This document shows, piece after piece, positions 49,771-60,575 of a stretch of DNA of 64,000 nucleotides. Every line of letters starts with the position of its first letter. The first letter of the stretch is position 1. Source of the DNA: Platerodrilus igneus (lineage: Eukaryota > Arthropoda > Insecta > Coleoptera > Lycidae); NCBI GenBank assembly GCA_036346225.1, contig JARFIW010000500.1, positions 806,001-870,000 of the forward strand, written 5' to 3'. The notes under the pieces were generated by a model. The model was not told where the DNA came from, searched no databases, and saw only the letters and a program-made list of their open reading frames with translations. The translations under genes and the position numbers were made by a program.

Positions 49771-49932
49771 CGATTTTACCACGGTAAAATAACCTGAGAT
49801 TAAGAGGCGTGAATTAAATTAAATTAAATTTTAAAATTAAATTAAATTAAAGGAAAAATAGAGAAATTTGTACAGTAATTAAAGTTAGGTAGATTTATTT
49901 AGTATTTAAAAGTTTAAAGTAAAAATATAATA

Positions 49933-50362
49933 ATGGACAAGAGAATACGGGAAACACGGGAAGCTTTAAGACAACAAGGAGTGGAGATAGGATCCCAGGA
50001 GAGCGTGATAATTCAGGAAACCAGTTCCAGTGAAGAAAGGCGAACTTCACAAGAAACCAAAATGTTGGATATCTTAATGGCATTAAATGATAAAATGGAT
50101 AAGAGTGAACAAGCCATAAGTACAGTTAAAACAAAAATGGAGGAATACAGCGAGAAATTGGAGAGTGAAATTAAGATTCTTAGTAATGGTCTGCAAGAAA
50201 CGAACCATACTATCGCTGAGATTAAGGCACAAATGAATGTAAAAATTGGGAGAGTTTCTGAGGAAATAGACGGTTTATGGGATCATATTTCTTTAGTTAA
50301 AACGAAACAAGAAGAGTACGAAAGCGAGTCCAACGATAAAATTACGAATTTAAATATTAAAT
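49933..50362 (+). CDS. gag: Element A Gag, N-terminal coiled coil
   Basis: From the first ATG of the internal region, 143 codons encode a charged, heptad-rich coiled coil (MDKRIRETREALRQQG start). No Cys/His motif. The frame is cut at 50362 by the nested solo LTR; the few extra codons to 50367 belong to the insertion. Removing the insertion and one target copy restores the frame directly into the segment starting at 51904. Confidence 0.8.
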
Positions 50363-51903
50363 TGTAACATGTCATTTTACCTATGGTAAATGCCACGTTA
50401 CAGCTTCAGTTATTTCTCTCTTTAAACCTCACATTTTACCTAGAAAAGTCCATCGAACCCTAATTTACACTTTACTTCCAATAGATAAGTTATAATCACA
50501 GAACATAGGAAGATATGAGTATTTCGTAAAGTACCGTGTTTGTTTCAAATATTTATACCTGTTAGTTAAGTTGCCTATAATCCAGTGTTCTTGATATTTA
50601 TTTTCATAGTTTAACTTTGCTAAAGAATTCTGTGGTCTTTCCTTTCCTTATAACTTCAAATTCCCCTCTCTGATAATTAAGACAGATGTTTGCATGTCAA
50701 AGCGTACTGGCAAAAGTTTTCATTTCTTGTCTGAGTTCTGTGCACAACAGGTCGTCTTAAATTCAAGGTGACAAAATTGACCATGAGGTCGAAACAAGTA
50801 TGTATTCCTTTATTAAATAATTAACTAATAGTCATCTAAATATTATTACAGATGTCTAGTTTAGCGTTTTCCTTACCTCAATAAACTACAAATCCCACCG
50901 GATTACTTTTCCGATGATAAGAATTAAATAGATACATTTTAAATTCCTTTACATTTGTTATAGCGTGTTTAATTAATGCACGTGTTATATTTCAGGGTCG
51001 TTCTCTACCCTCATGTCTTCATACCTATATTTAAGTTCCGCTATGATGCAAATTTGCTTTGCTGTCGTTTTTTAAAGGAGATGACAATGCCGTTGTATTT
51101 TTGATTTACATTACCTCAACATGCAAATTTTAGTTTGGTTAAATATTTCTTTTAAAATAATGGATCTATGAAGTTACACACAAAATTCTACCTCATCATT
51201 TGCCGTCAATGCTACCTGGGACTCCTACAGTTTATACACCTTTAATTGGGATTTCCACAGATGGTCAGTTCAAGGAATTTTACGGTAACAACACATGTTT
51301 TACGATGCACGTGTCAGGTATGACAAACTAAAGTAATATTTATCCACGCAAATTAAAGTGAACTGATTTCTTCTACAAATATTAAATTTTCTTTTCATTC
51401 TTCATTTGTAAAACGTACTAACATTACAGACAATTTATCTACTATTTGCAATATTTAATTCCTAATTATACATAGTCGTACTGGACGCATACTGTCCATA
51501 TGTAAGCCACATGTTTCATGAAACTTATGGTAGCAAGTTCATTCATTAACTTATTAACGCTTTTTAAAAGCACAGTTACATTTTTTTTAGTTACATAAAA
51601 ACAAGTTTCATTATTTTTACTGATCTATTCTATTTCAAATGACTTCATAGAACTTTTATGATATTTTTGTTCAAAATTAAATATCTAACAAAATTTAATA
51701 AATACGATAATTAATTTGTCTATAGTTTTCTCTCAGTTATTGATGTTACAGTTATTAGTTCACCAATTCTCTTCCCCTCGAGATTTTAAGTTTCATGCAG
51801 CCTACGCAACCACGACGGTCGATGCTAGCTGTGCCAGAGCATAATTTTTTATGCTCTGTCGTGCACCTATCCTTTAATAACGCCTGAAAAAGGGTAGGGT
51901 GCA
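50363..51903. mobile_element. Solo LTR of another family nested in gag
   Basis: The 1541-bp insert starts TGTAACATGTC and ends GGGTAGGGTGCA, so TG...CA. It is flanked by the 4-base direct repeat AAAT (50359-50362 and 51904-51907), the size expected for Gypsy integration. It has no coding region. The left end can form a hairpin (GTAAC...GTTAC, 50364-50402) and the right end a hairpin around AGAGCATAA-TTTTT-TATGCTCT (about 51836-51859). Family unknown, strand unassigned. Confidence 0.75.
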
Positions 51904-52917
51904 AAATTAGGAAAAATTGAAGAAAATTGCGAAACGGAATTCAGAACAATAAATCAAGAAATAAATAATTTAAAAGGTAATCCAATAAATTTTAATAGAG
52001 AATCAAATAGGTTAATTCAAACGAATCTTTCAATTGAACAGTTTACGAAATTTTACGGGGACGGAAAATTAAATCCTAAGATATTTCTGAAAAATGTTAA
52101 AATGTTGATACAGGGATCTACAGATGAATTATTGAAATTAAATTTAATTAGGGCAATATTAAGAGGGAATGCTGAAAGATGGTACAATTTAGTTGAGAGT
52201 GAAATAGAAACATTTGAACAGTTTGAAAGCAAATTTTTACGTCAATTCTGGAATGACAATCAGCAAAATCGAATTCGAAGTAACTTAATTATGGGAAGAT
52301 ACGATTCGGCGAAAGGGATAACGCGAGAATCATATGCGATTGAGAAATTTACTGTAGCGAAGCAATTGGATCCTCCTTTAGAAGATAAAATTATTATAAG
52401 GTATTTAGCAAGTCATTTTAACGCTGAAGTAAAGCGATACATAACGACGCAAAATATAGTGAATAGAGATACGTTTATTGATTATTTGCAGAGATATGAT
52501 GATTTGGAAAATGATTATGAAATTGAAAATAATGTTAGGGATCGACGCGTGAATTTTGTAAGGACGCAGAGAAATAATGATGAGACTCGGAATAATTATC
52601 GAAGGAACAATTATAATTATGATCGCGGAAGAAATTTTAATAGGGGGAACTATGGAAACTTTAATAATGATTTTAGGCAAAACAGGAATACTGGTCAGAT
52701 ACCAAGGCAACGAATGGAGAGAACGAATCATGAGGGAAATGATAGAGTAATAAATAGACAGGAAAATGATGATCGACGGACGCAAGCTAGAAATATTAAT
52801 AGTATGGAAATAAGAAATACGAATTGCACAGATACAGGGATAATGAGTCAGGCAGGACCTTCGACGCGAAATCAGGATTTTGAGTACGGACGAACCAAGG
52901 AAAATTCTACGAATTAA
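51904..52917 (+). CDS. gag: Element A Gag, capsid and basic C-terminus
   Basis: It continues the interrupted Gag in frame. The capsid part contains TKFYGDGKLNP, AERWYNLV, and YAIEKFTVAKQLDPPL, close to element B. The C-terminus is Asn/Arg/Gly-rich (NYRRNNYNYDRGRNF) and probably binds RNA in place of a zinc knuckle. It ends at 52917. The pol frame starts 38 bases earlier, in a different phase, so expression of pol would need a +1 (or -2) shift; this could also be a mutation. Confidence 0.85.
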   Translation, partial: KLGKIEENCETEFRTINQEINNLKGNPINFNRESNRLIQTNLSIEQFTKFYGDGKLNPKIFLKNVKMLIQGSTDELLKLNLIRAILRGNAERWYNLVESEIETFEQFESKFLRQFWNDNQQNRIRSNLIMGRYDSAKGITRESYAIEKFTVAKQLDPPLEDKIIIRYLASHFNAEVKRYITTQNIVNRDTFIDYLQRYDDLENDYEIENNVRDRRVNFVRTQRNNDETRNNYRRNNYNYDRGRNFNRGNYGNFNNDFRQNRNTGQIPRQRMERTNHEGNDRVINRQENDDRRTQARNINSMEIRNTNCTDTGIMSQAGPSTRNQDFEYGRTKENSTN

Positions 52918-53902
52918 CGGATATGGACACCAGCGCGAGTTTATTAAATATGAAATGGATAATGAATTAGGAAGATTTGAAAGGAACTTATTACCAATAA
53001 TTAATTTAAAGGTGGAAGATAGAATAGTTAAAGTGTTAATTGATACTGGAGCAGAAGCATCACTTGTTGCGGAAGAGTTTGTTAAACGAGAAAAATTGGG
53101 GGATAAAGCGATAGCTATAGCGATGTGTAATTTAGTGGCACCAAATAATAAGAGATTTAGTGTAATAAATGAAATGGTAATTCTGAGATGTGAAATGGGG
53201 GATGAAATATGGGAAAATGATTTTATGGTAGTACCTGGACTGAAGATAGATGTTATATTTGGGATAAATATGATAGATAAGTTGGGGTTGAAGATAAATG
53301 CGGAATGCAAAGAGATTGAGTGTAATGGGAAATATATTAAATGGTATGAAGAGGGGAATATTGGAATAGAAGACGACTGCGTAAATATTAATCAGTTTAG
53401 TGAAGAGATAACTAATGGGGGTAATGAAAATGAAGATATTAAGTGTCCAGATGATTTAAGAAATAGGGTGAATATATTATTGAATAAGCATTCAGAATTA
53501 ATTGGGTCGAAGTCGAGAATTGCCACGGGTTATGTGCACAAGTTAGAAGTAACAAATACAGAGCCGTTTAACACTAAGATATATCCTATTCCAGTAGCAT
53601 ATAGGAATAGAGTGAAGGAAGAAATTGAGGAAATGTTACGTGAAGGTATTATAGAAAACTCCAGTACACATTTTGTGAATCCATTAGTCGTCGTGAAGAA
53701 AAATGATGATAGCATTAGGTTATGTTTGGATGCAAGAAAGATAAATAAGCGAACGAAGCCGCAATACAATTGTCCACCAACGATGGAGAGCATATTAGCA
53801 AGAATAGGTAATAAGAAAATCTATAGCAAATTAGACTTAAAGAATTCATTTTGGTTGATTCCACAGCGCGAGAATCAAGGAAATATACGGGTTTTTCTGT
53901 AG
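52880..53902 (+). pseudogene. pol: Element A protease and RT, first part
   Basis: Protease with VLIDTGAEASLVAEEF (DTGA intact), then MVVPGLKIDVIFGINMIDKLGL. RT begins around residue 220 (YPIPVAYRNRVKEEIEEML; NPLVVVKKNDDSIRLCLDARKIN; IYSKLDLKNSFWLIP). The frame ends at 53902, because of a single-base indel near 53870; RT continues in the next frame at 53851. The 301-residue minus-strand frame at 52405 is a shadow. Confidence 0.88.
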
Positions 53903-54285
53903 AAGGAAGAATATATCAATTTAGGGTGGTCCCGTTTGGTTTGTCCTCGAGTACGGCTGCATTGGTGAAGGCGATGCAGAATATTTTGGGACCGTATGAG
54001 GAATTTTGTATCCACTACGTGGATGACGTGTTGATATTTAGTGACAGTGTGGAACAACACTTTGTTCATTTAGAAAGAATATTATTAGAATTAAATATAG
54101 CAGGTTTAAGGTTAAATTTAAAGAAGTGCGAATTCTTTCAAGATAAAGTTAAATTTCTGGGAGATCAATCTACCCATACAAAGGAAATACGAATTAAAAA
54201 GACCCGACATAAAAATATGATTGAGAAATATAGATTAAAAGGACCCAGATTTAAGACTAGAAAGGGGGAGGTTAGAAATAAATAA
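53851..54285 (+). pseudogene. pol: Element A RT, second part, and basic tail
   Basis: It continues the palm (YTGFSVEGRIYQF, VVPFGLSSS) with the intact YVDD box (IHYVDDVLIFSDS) and the thumb (KKCEFFQDKVKFLG). At about 54170 it jumps into a basic tail (KEIRIKKTRHKNM) and stops at 54285. RNase H and integrase (over 500 residues) are missing. The tail resembles that of element B. Confidence 0.85.
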
Positions 54286-54577
54286 GCTTAATTGACCCAT
54301 GCAAAGACAGATGAATAGATAAAAGGAAATGTAAAATAAATTATGAATAGGTATACATAGAAAAATAGAATAGGATTTGAATATAAGAATAGGTATAGGT
54401 ATGAATGGTATAGTATAATAGGACATAGGTATGAGATAAATAAAATGTAAATATGAGTTTAATAAAGAAAAAGTTGGATTTCAAAATGGAAATAAAAATA
54501 TAATAATTTAATACCAATGTGAGTATAAGTTCACGTTGGGCGCCAAAATGGACATTGATATAAAATTTTATATTTTA
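54286..54577 (+). other. Element A 3' non-coding region
   Basis: AT- and purine-rich region with GAATAGGTATAGG-like repeats, resembling that of element B (39193-39710). No coding capacity. Confidence 0.5.
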
Positions 54578-54591
54578 ATTTGGGGGAATTA
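54578..54591 (+). promoter_or_regulatory. Element A polypurine tract
   Basis: TTTGGGGGAATTA directly before the 3' LTR start, the expected place of the PPT; shorter than that of element B. Confidence 0.6.
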
Positions 54592-56448
54592 TGTTGTGAT
54601 AAGGGGTTGTTTAAGGGTGCACGTTATAGTAAAGGTCGTTCAGGAATGAGTAGTTAGAATAGGCAGCAGAAAACTGCACTTATTTAAGGAAATAATTAAG
54701 AAATAGACATAGTTTGTAGATAGTAAGTAGTCGACACCCTGTATATAAAGTAGAAAACGTTTTTGGGCGACGCAGGTAAACATAGGAAGACGCATAGTTG
54801 GCGTAGGAATGAGAAATACATGTATTAAGTAGATAGTAAATATTAAATACCCTGTAGATAAAGTTTAGTTAATTTAGGTAAAACAAATAAGGATATTTTT
54901 CAGTGGAAGCACACGTATATTTAGAAATAAATGATAAAGTGTAATTAGACACGCATTAAAAAAAGAGTTCCAGACGATTAAATTAATACGGATATAGAAA
55001 TAGAGTTTCAGGTAGTTAATATAAATGCGTACAAAGATCTAACCATTTTTGATAAGAGAAATGATTAAAAAATTGCGTGAATCGCATGTAAACATGAAAA
55101 TTTAAAGTCGAGTTGCATCAGTTGTTTATGGAAAAGCAAGTAATCTATCAAAATACAGCATGTTGATAACGAAAAACAGCTGCGGGCAGGTTGTGACTAT
55201 GGGGAATCGTGAAGCATTACATCAGAAACTGCTCTAAATGAAATTATTTGATTGGTCAGAAACAAGCGACGAGTTCTAGACCATACCCACGGATGGAGTG
55301 GGAATTCGAGAATATATTAGCAAGCACCTTGATAAGAAAGTCAGTTTTGAACTCGACGAAGGCCGAAGTGCGTTACCATTAAAACAAAGTAATACGTAAT
55401 AATTATAAAAGTGAAATAAAATGAGTGCGAATATGAAGATTATAATTGCCGTTTAAACGGTTTCGAGGTCTGAGGGAAATAGACTATGATTCTGATGTTA
55501 AGGGAAAAATACCGTAATACAATTTAGATGTCCAGGGGAAAAGAAGAATAATACAATTTTGAAGTACAGGGATGAAACAAACTACAATTTTAAGTCTGGG
55601 GAAAGAATGATAAAAGTCTAAGTTTGAAGAATTGAAATAAATTGGGGTGTATAATTTAATAATGGTGGTCCATAGCGTAATGGCAATAATTTGAATGGAA
55701 TCCAGAATTGGGGAAGATCATTTTTATTGGAAGCGTCGATGTGAAAAAAGATAAAACCAGGTCAGATTTTTAGTTATAAGACATTTTGTTTTTCTATATA
55801 AATTTTTATTTTATTTTTAATATTGAATTTGCTAAATATGATATGCTTGTGAAAAGTCAACAAAAGAGGTTGCATACGTATAGAATGAGTAATATGATAA
55901 CAGGTTTAGAATATTCTACACTTTGTTGGTAAAGATAATAAGTTTTCTTTGGTGACTTTGGGTTGTTGAGTACATAGTAGATGGTTGTTAATAAATGAAA
56001 TTTATAAGGTTAACTAATTGAAAAATGTATTACAAATAATTTCAAAAGCTGTACATAACATATTGGTTTCATTATATAAAATCGAAATTTACTGAATTTA
56101 ATAATTCCAAATAAATGCTAGCCGAGGTCATAAGATTTAAATAGTACAAAGGCGGAGCCACAAGTTGAATAGGAAATTGATAACCCGCAAGGCGGTAACG
56201 TATCGAATTTTGCCATTGGTAGATAGAGTTGTTTGAAGATAAAGTCCAGTTGATAGCAACATTAAGAAAGACAGCCGGAGGAGGAGATAATTACAATGTA
56301 TAGTGAATATTAAAATGGTGGTCCAATAATTTAGAGTACGTAGAAAATTAATAAGGCGCACAACGAAGGGGATCAAGAATTCCAGTTCATAGTAATAAAA
56401 ATAACAGCCCAAAGTAGGGGCATTGAAAATTACGCGAATAGTATAGCA
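54592..56448 (+). repeat. Element A 3' LTR
   Basis: Near-identical to 47872-49730; mostly substitution differences. It ends AGTATAGCA at 56448, and four bases later the inverted repeat of a Penelope-like element starts. The 144-residue minus-strand frame at 56137 is a shadow that runs across this junction. Confidence 0.92.
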
Positions 56449-56452
56449 ATAT

Positions 56453-56726
56453 ATATCGAATGTTTTTAATGGGTTTGAGGTCAGCTGGTAAAAAGAAAAC
56501 TCTTTTTTAATGCCTAAAATTTCGGATTTATTTAATCCTTGATCACAGGCTTCTAAAAATGTTACAAACAACTAGGCTAAATTATACAAATATTAATTGC
56601 AACTTACAAGATGAGTTGATTCAAAAATTAACATCGAAATTAAATATTAAACATAACTTTTTAGTTTTTCACTTTTAAATGTAGGAAGGATATATAATTT
56701 GTATAAGATGAAATGTAAAAATAATT
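56453..56726 (-). repeat. PLE inverted repeat, left
   Basis: Reverse complement of 58151-58425 with few differences. It contains GCCTGTGATCAAGGATT and AAATCCGAAATTTTAGGC (minus strand, within 56510-56552), a hammerhead-like stem-loop with a changed core. Confidence 0.85.
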
Positions 56727-56727
56727 G

Positions 56728-57741
56728 TTACTTCTTTATGAACAACGTTTCTATATTGGGTATTGTTTTATATATTTCTAAATTTTTGCTGTTGTTACTA
56801 CTTGTGTTATTTTTGTGTATATTACTGTTACTTTTGTTTGTGTTTTTTTCAGAGGTATATAGTAATTTTGTTATTAGAGGAGTAGGATAGTTGTTGTTTT
56901 TTAAAATGTTTGAAAGTTTTTTTATATTTGTATTGTAGAATGTTGGATGACATATTCTTTTAATTCGATTTTTTAAACCTAAAATGAAATTTATTTTTGT
57001 TTTGAAAGGGTGATACGAATGGTAATTTAAATATCTGTTGGAATGGCTTTGTTTTTGATACCAATCTAAAATTATTTTATTTTCATCGTTTCGAATTAAT
57101 AAAGTGGCCAAGAAAGGTACCGATTTATTGGATTCTGTTTCTATTGTAAATTGGATATGACTATTATAGCTATTAAAAGTATTAAGGGTTTCAATTATTT
57201 TATTTTCTGGGATAGCCGTAATTAAATCATCAACAAATTTCTTTAAAAATGGAAGGTTAAACGGAAGTTGTGGAATAACATTATTTAATAATTCATCCAT
57301 AACTATTTGTGCTATAATGGGACTAAGATTTGATCCCATTGGACATCCAAAAATTTGTAAATAAAATTTATTATTAAAGGAAAAGTAACTGTTATCAAAA
57401 AGAAATTCAATGATTTGTAAAAAAATAGTTTTTGAAAATTTACAATTTGGTTCAATTGCATTCCAAAATTTATTGATGTTGTTAATAACTAAGTCTTTAG
57501 GGATGTTTGTAAAGAGAGATACAAAGTCTAAACTTATTAATACATAACTTTTTGGTAATTGAAAATTGTTTATTTGTTCCGAAAATTCAAAAGAATCTGT
57601 TATATTATGATTGTTTTTAGGGATAGATTTTGTTAGAATTTCAGAAATAAATTTTGAAAGCTTTTCAGTTGCTGCATTGTTTGTAGCAACAATGGGACGG
57701 AGTGGATAATTGTCTTTATGTATTTTTGGGAGACCATTCAG
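56728..57741 (-). pseudogene. PLE reverse transcriptase fragment
   Basis: Minus-strand frame with Penelope RT motifs: GLPKIHK and LRPIVATNNAATEKLSK near its start, SYVLISLDFVSLFTNIP, CPMGSNLSPIIAQIVMDEL, the active site KFVDDL, and FLNYHS-like RYLNYHSYHPFKTK. It begins at about 57741 at the junction and not at a start codon; the ATG at 57339 is internal. It ends with ETLFIKK, encoded by a 33-bp segment also found at 61350-61382, followed by the inverted repeat. The N-terminal region and the GIY-YIG endonuclease are missing from this strand. Confidence 0.88.
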
Positions 57742-57923
57742 CTAATTTAGATCATAGAATAGATTTCAAAAATCCAAAAATTTTAGAATTAGAAAAAGAT
57801 AAACAAAAAAGACTATTTCTTGAAATGTATCACATTTTTATTACAAAAGATAGTATAAATAAAAAAACTGATATTAGTGGTTTGAGCTCGATTTACACAT
57901 ACTTACTTAATTTTAAAACATAG
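57733..57923 (+). pseudogene. PLE GIY-YIG endonuclease C-terminal fragment
   Basis: About 63 residues resembling the end of Penelope endonuclease domains: HSANLDHRIDFKNPKILE, then KRLFLEMYHIF and NKKTDISGLSSIY. The characteristic GIY and YIG motifs are missing, because sequence upstream is the RT fragment on the other strand. The stop is at 57921-57923. The match is from memory of family features, so is moderate. Confidence 0.6.
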
Positions 57924-58018
57924 CTACATACCTAATGTAATATTTGTTAATATGTTTAACGTTATAAATACATACACACATACACACATACACACCACAC
58001 AACTTAACGCATGCGCAT

Positions 58019-58049
<31 letters not shown>

Positions 58050-58150
58050 GACAAACAACAACTATCACATACAACATAACATATACATTAAATAAAGGTA
58101 TCAGGTATCCTATTAAAAAAGAAAATTTGAAATCTTTCAAAATCTGACAT
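57924..58150 (+). other. PLE 3' UTR with (CA)n tract
   Basis: Non-coding region after the endonuclease stop, containing CA-rich simple sequence at 57968-58046 interrupted by ACTTAACGCATGCG, then AATAAAGG near 58092. Confidence 0.6.
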
Positions 58151-58425
58151 AATTTTTATTTTTACATTTCATCTTATACAAATTATATATCCTTCCTACA
58201 TTTAAAAGTGAAAAACTAAAAAGTTATGTTTAATATTTAATTTCGATGTTAATTTTTGAATCAACTCATCTTGTAAGTTGCAATTAATATTTGTATAATT
58301 TAGCCTAGTTGTTTGTAACATTTTTAGAAGCCTGTGATCAAGGATTAAATAAATCCGAAAATTTAGGCATTAAAAAAGAGTTTTCTTTTACAAGCTGACT
58401 TCAAACCCATTAAAAACATTCGATA
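58151..58425 (+). repeat. PLE inverted repeat, right
   Basis: Counterpart of 56453-56726. It includes CCTGTGATCAAGGATTAAAT (58331-58350) and AAATCCGAAA (58351-58360), with perfect GGATT/AATCC stem and GAAA. Confidence 0.85.
58332..58368 (+). ncRNA. Decayed hammerhead-like motif in PLE repeat
   Basis: CTGTGATCA, stem GGATT/AATCC (58342-58346 with 58352-58356), and GAAA (58357-58360), closed by GCCT...AGGC. The core departs from CTGATGA in both repeats, so activity is doubtful, but the architecture is that of a PLE hammerhead. Confidence 0.4.
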
Positions 58426-58444
58426 TTACTAGAAGGTCATTATC

Positions 58445-58973
<529 letters not shown>

Positions 58974-59334
58974 GTGCAGTCCTTCTTAGTGGGACCCGTT
59001 ATTGAATGTCCTCAAAATGTTTGTTTTGTTGTCCTACGCATAAGTGTTTCTACGTCGCCCGTTTGTGCATTGTTCCATCTAATATGTAGGCGTGTTCGAG
59101 ATAGTGGTGCCCTCCTTTTCCCCAAACACTTGTTAGCTACTGATGTAAACAATAAACCTACGACCACTCTCGTGCTTACTACAGGGTTCGTGCCCGAACT
59201 TCCGTGGTAGCGCCTTAGCTTCTAAAACCGTTTATCATCTGTCACCTAGGTTTTCTTTTGTGGTAGGTGATACGCTTTTGACCAGTGCAAAGGATAGATA
59301 AAGGGTTTTCGGGTCCATCTTTAATTTCCTTCAG
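58974..59334 (+). other. Candidate host exon, possibly untranslated
   Basis: A 361-base segment of balanced composition lies between TTTGCTTTTCAG and CTTCAG|GTAAAA, good acceptor and donor signals. In one phase it is open from the acceptor for 78 codons to a stop at 59208-59210, so it would be a terminal or untranslated exon. No domain was recognised. Confidence 0.3.
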
Positions 59335-60164
59335 GTAAAAATTATATTTTTATTTCAATAATATTAAAATTCTGAAGTAGTTTGTGAGCTCTTAAGGGGA
59401 AGGGTTATTTTCAATGATGCGTAAATACAGAATAAATAAACTAACTCTAATAATAATTTATTAGATGACATTAAACTGTTATGTTGCATATACATACATC
59501 AACATTTATGTATACGATAGATGTTCAGAGATTTAAAAATACAAAAATGAGTTGGTATGTAAAGAAATTGCTGTCGTGGATGTGTGTGGTACCAAAATTT
59601 TAATCTATCAATATACAGTCTAGTTGTTTTAGTTAAGAGCATATATACAACATAATGACTGGGTGGCTAGACATATCCACGATGTCTTTCTTGGAATCGA
59701 TTTACGATAGTTGGATTGGTATCATCGTGCAAGTCGCTATATTTGAAACAAATTGTAAGACGTAATCGATTGTTTGTGAAGCCTTAGGAAAAGAAAAGGT
59801 AGTTAAAAACATACCCGCCGCAGAACGTTGTCACTGCTATGTTTACATTTGGCTGTCCTAAGGTATCAGAATTAAAAATCAACACCTATTAATTATGTAG
59901 ATATTACTGTAGACACGATAATAATAACCTACAATATGCAAACAAAATACCTTATTCTAAAAAGAATGGTATGCTAAAAAATTATAGGAAGATTACATAC
60001 TATTTCCTTTAGTTAAATTTAACAATTCTAGATTTAATAGCTATTAGCAATACAACGTATAATAAAAATGATGTTATTAATCCAGCTATTGTGGCCGTTA
60101 GAGAAGTCTAACCATTTTATGAAGACTTTATAAGGCAACTTCTTTAGGATTTTCTCTACTTGGT
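59335..60164. other. AT-rich intergenic, no gene recognised
   Basis: No firm feature. Sequence around 59655-59720 has moderate complexity but no recognisable protein. Confidence 0.35.
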
Positions 60165-60575
60165 AAATAATCGAATGTTTAACCTTTTGCCTCTGATTTG
60201 GAACAAGAAAATTTTGAAAAGCATTTGTGAAGTTAGCGTAGTTTTGTTAATGATCAGAGTTTCCTAAAGAAAATCTTGTTTACTGATGAGACGACAATTG
60301 TTATTAACTGAACAGATTCATTGTAAAATTACAGATATTGTTCTGAAGGTAACTCACTCTGGATAATAAACTACAAACATCAGTTTAATGTTTAGTGGAG
60401 TACTAGACAATGGGATTATAGGATTTTTAGGCAAAATTTAAATACTCTGCACTATTTGGGTAAAAGCTATCACCCTCCTTACTCATTATTGATTCCCTCG
60501 TAAATCATGCAGATTTAAAAGTATCAACAAAAAAAGAGATTGCTGTTGTCATGATGGGGCCACGAAACTATTATT
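60165..60575 (+). pseudogene. DDE transposase relic (Tc1/mariner-like)
   Basis: Fragments in shifting frames align in order with an insect Tc-type DDE transposase: LLPFASDLEQ, then NDQSFLKKILFTDET (60255-60293; the TDE gives the first catalytic Asp), NYRYCSEGN, GVLDNGIIGF, and CHDGATKLLL (about 60546-60575; second Asp). Several stops and shifts break the frame. The helix-turn-helix domain and the last catalytic Glu region were not found, nor were terminal inverted repeats. Confidence 0.6.

Larger units (their letters stand above)
47872..56448 (+). mobile_element. Element A: Gypsy LTR retrotransposon with nested solo LTR
   Basis: LTRs of 1859 bp (47872-49730) and 1857 bp (54592-56448) begin TG(C/T)TGTGATAAGG and end TATAGCA. 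They differ at about 20 sites by eye, near 1 percent. The internal part holds a coiled-coil Gag, protease, most of RT, and a basic tail; RNase H and integrase are missing. A 1541-bp solo LTR of another family (50363-51903) splits gag. It sits in a TA-rich site. The two flanks do not give a clean target duplication. Related solo LTRs lie at 6992 and 32080. Confidence 0.93.
56453..58425. mobile_element. Penelope-like element (PLE), rearranged
   Basis: Inverted repeats of about 275 bp (56453-56726 and 58151-58425) flank an RT fragment on the minus strand and an endonuclease end on the plus strand, joined head-to-head near 57735. Inverted or truncated 5' copies are typical of Penelope insertions. 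The repeats contain a decayed hammerhead-like motif. Both coding parts are incomplete. Confidence 0.85.

Noticed and set aside
52405..53310. 301-residue minus-strand frame
   Set aside because: Exactly antisense to Gag and protease of element A, Ile/Ser-rich; a shadow of the AT-rich coding strand.
57958..58050. CA-rich tract as a possible array
   Set aside because: Ordinary (CA)n microsatellite; no spaced unique units, so not a CRISPR-like array.
59650..59780. Sequence suggestive of a transposase
   Set aside because: Only weak, frame-shifting similarity; not enough to assign to the DDE relic downstream.
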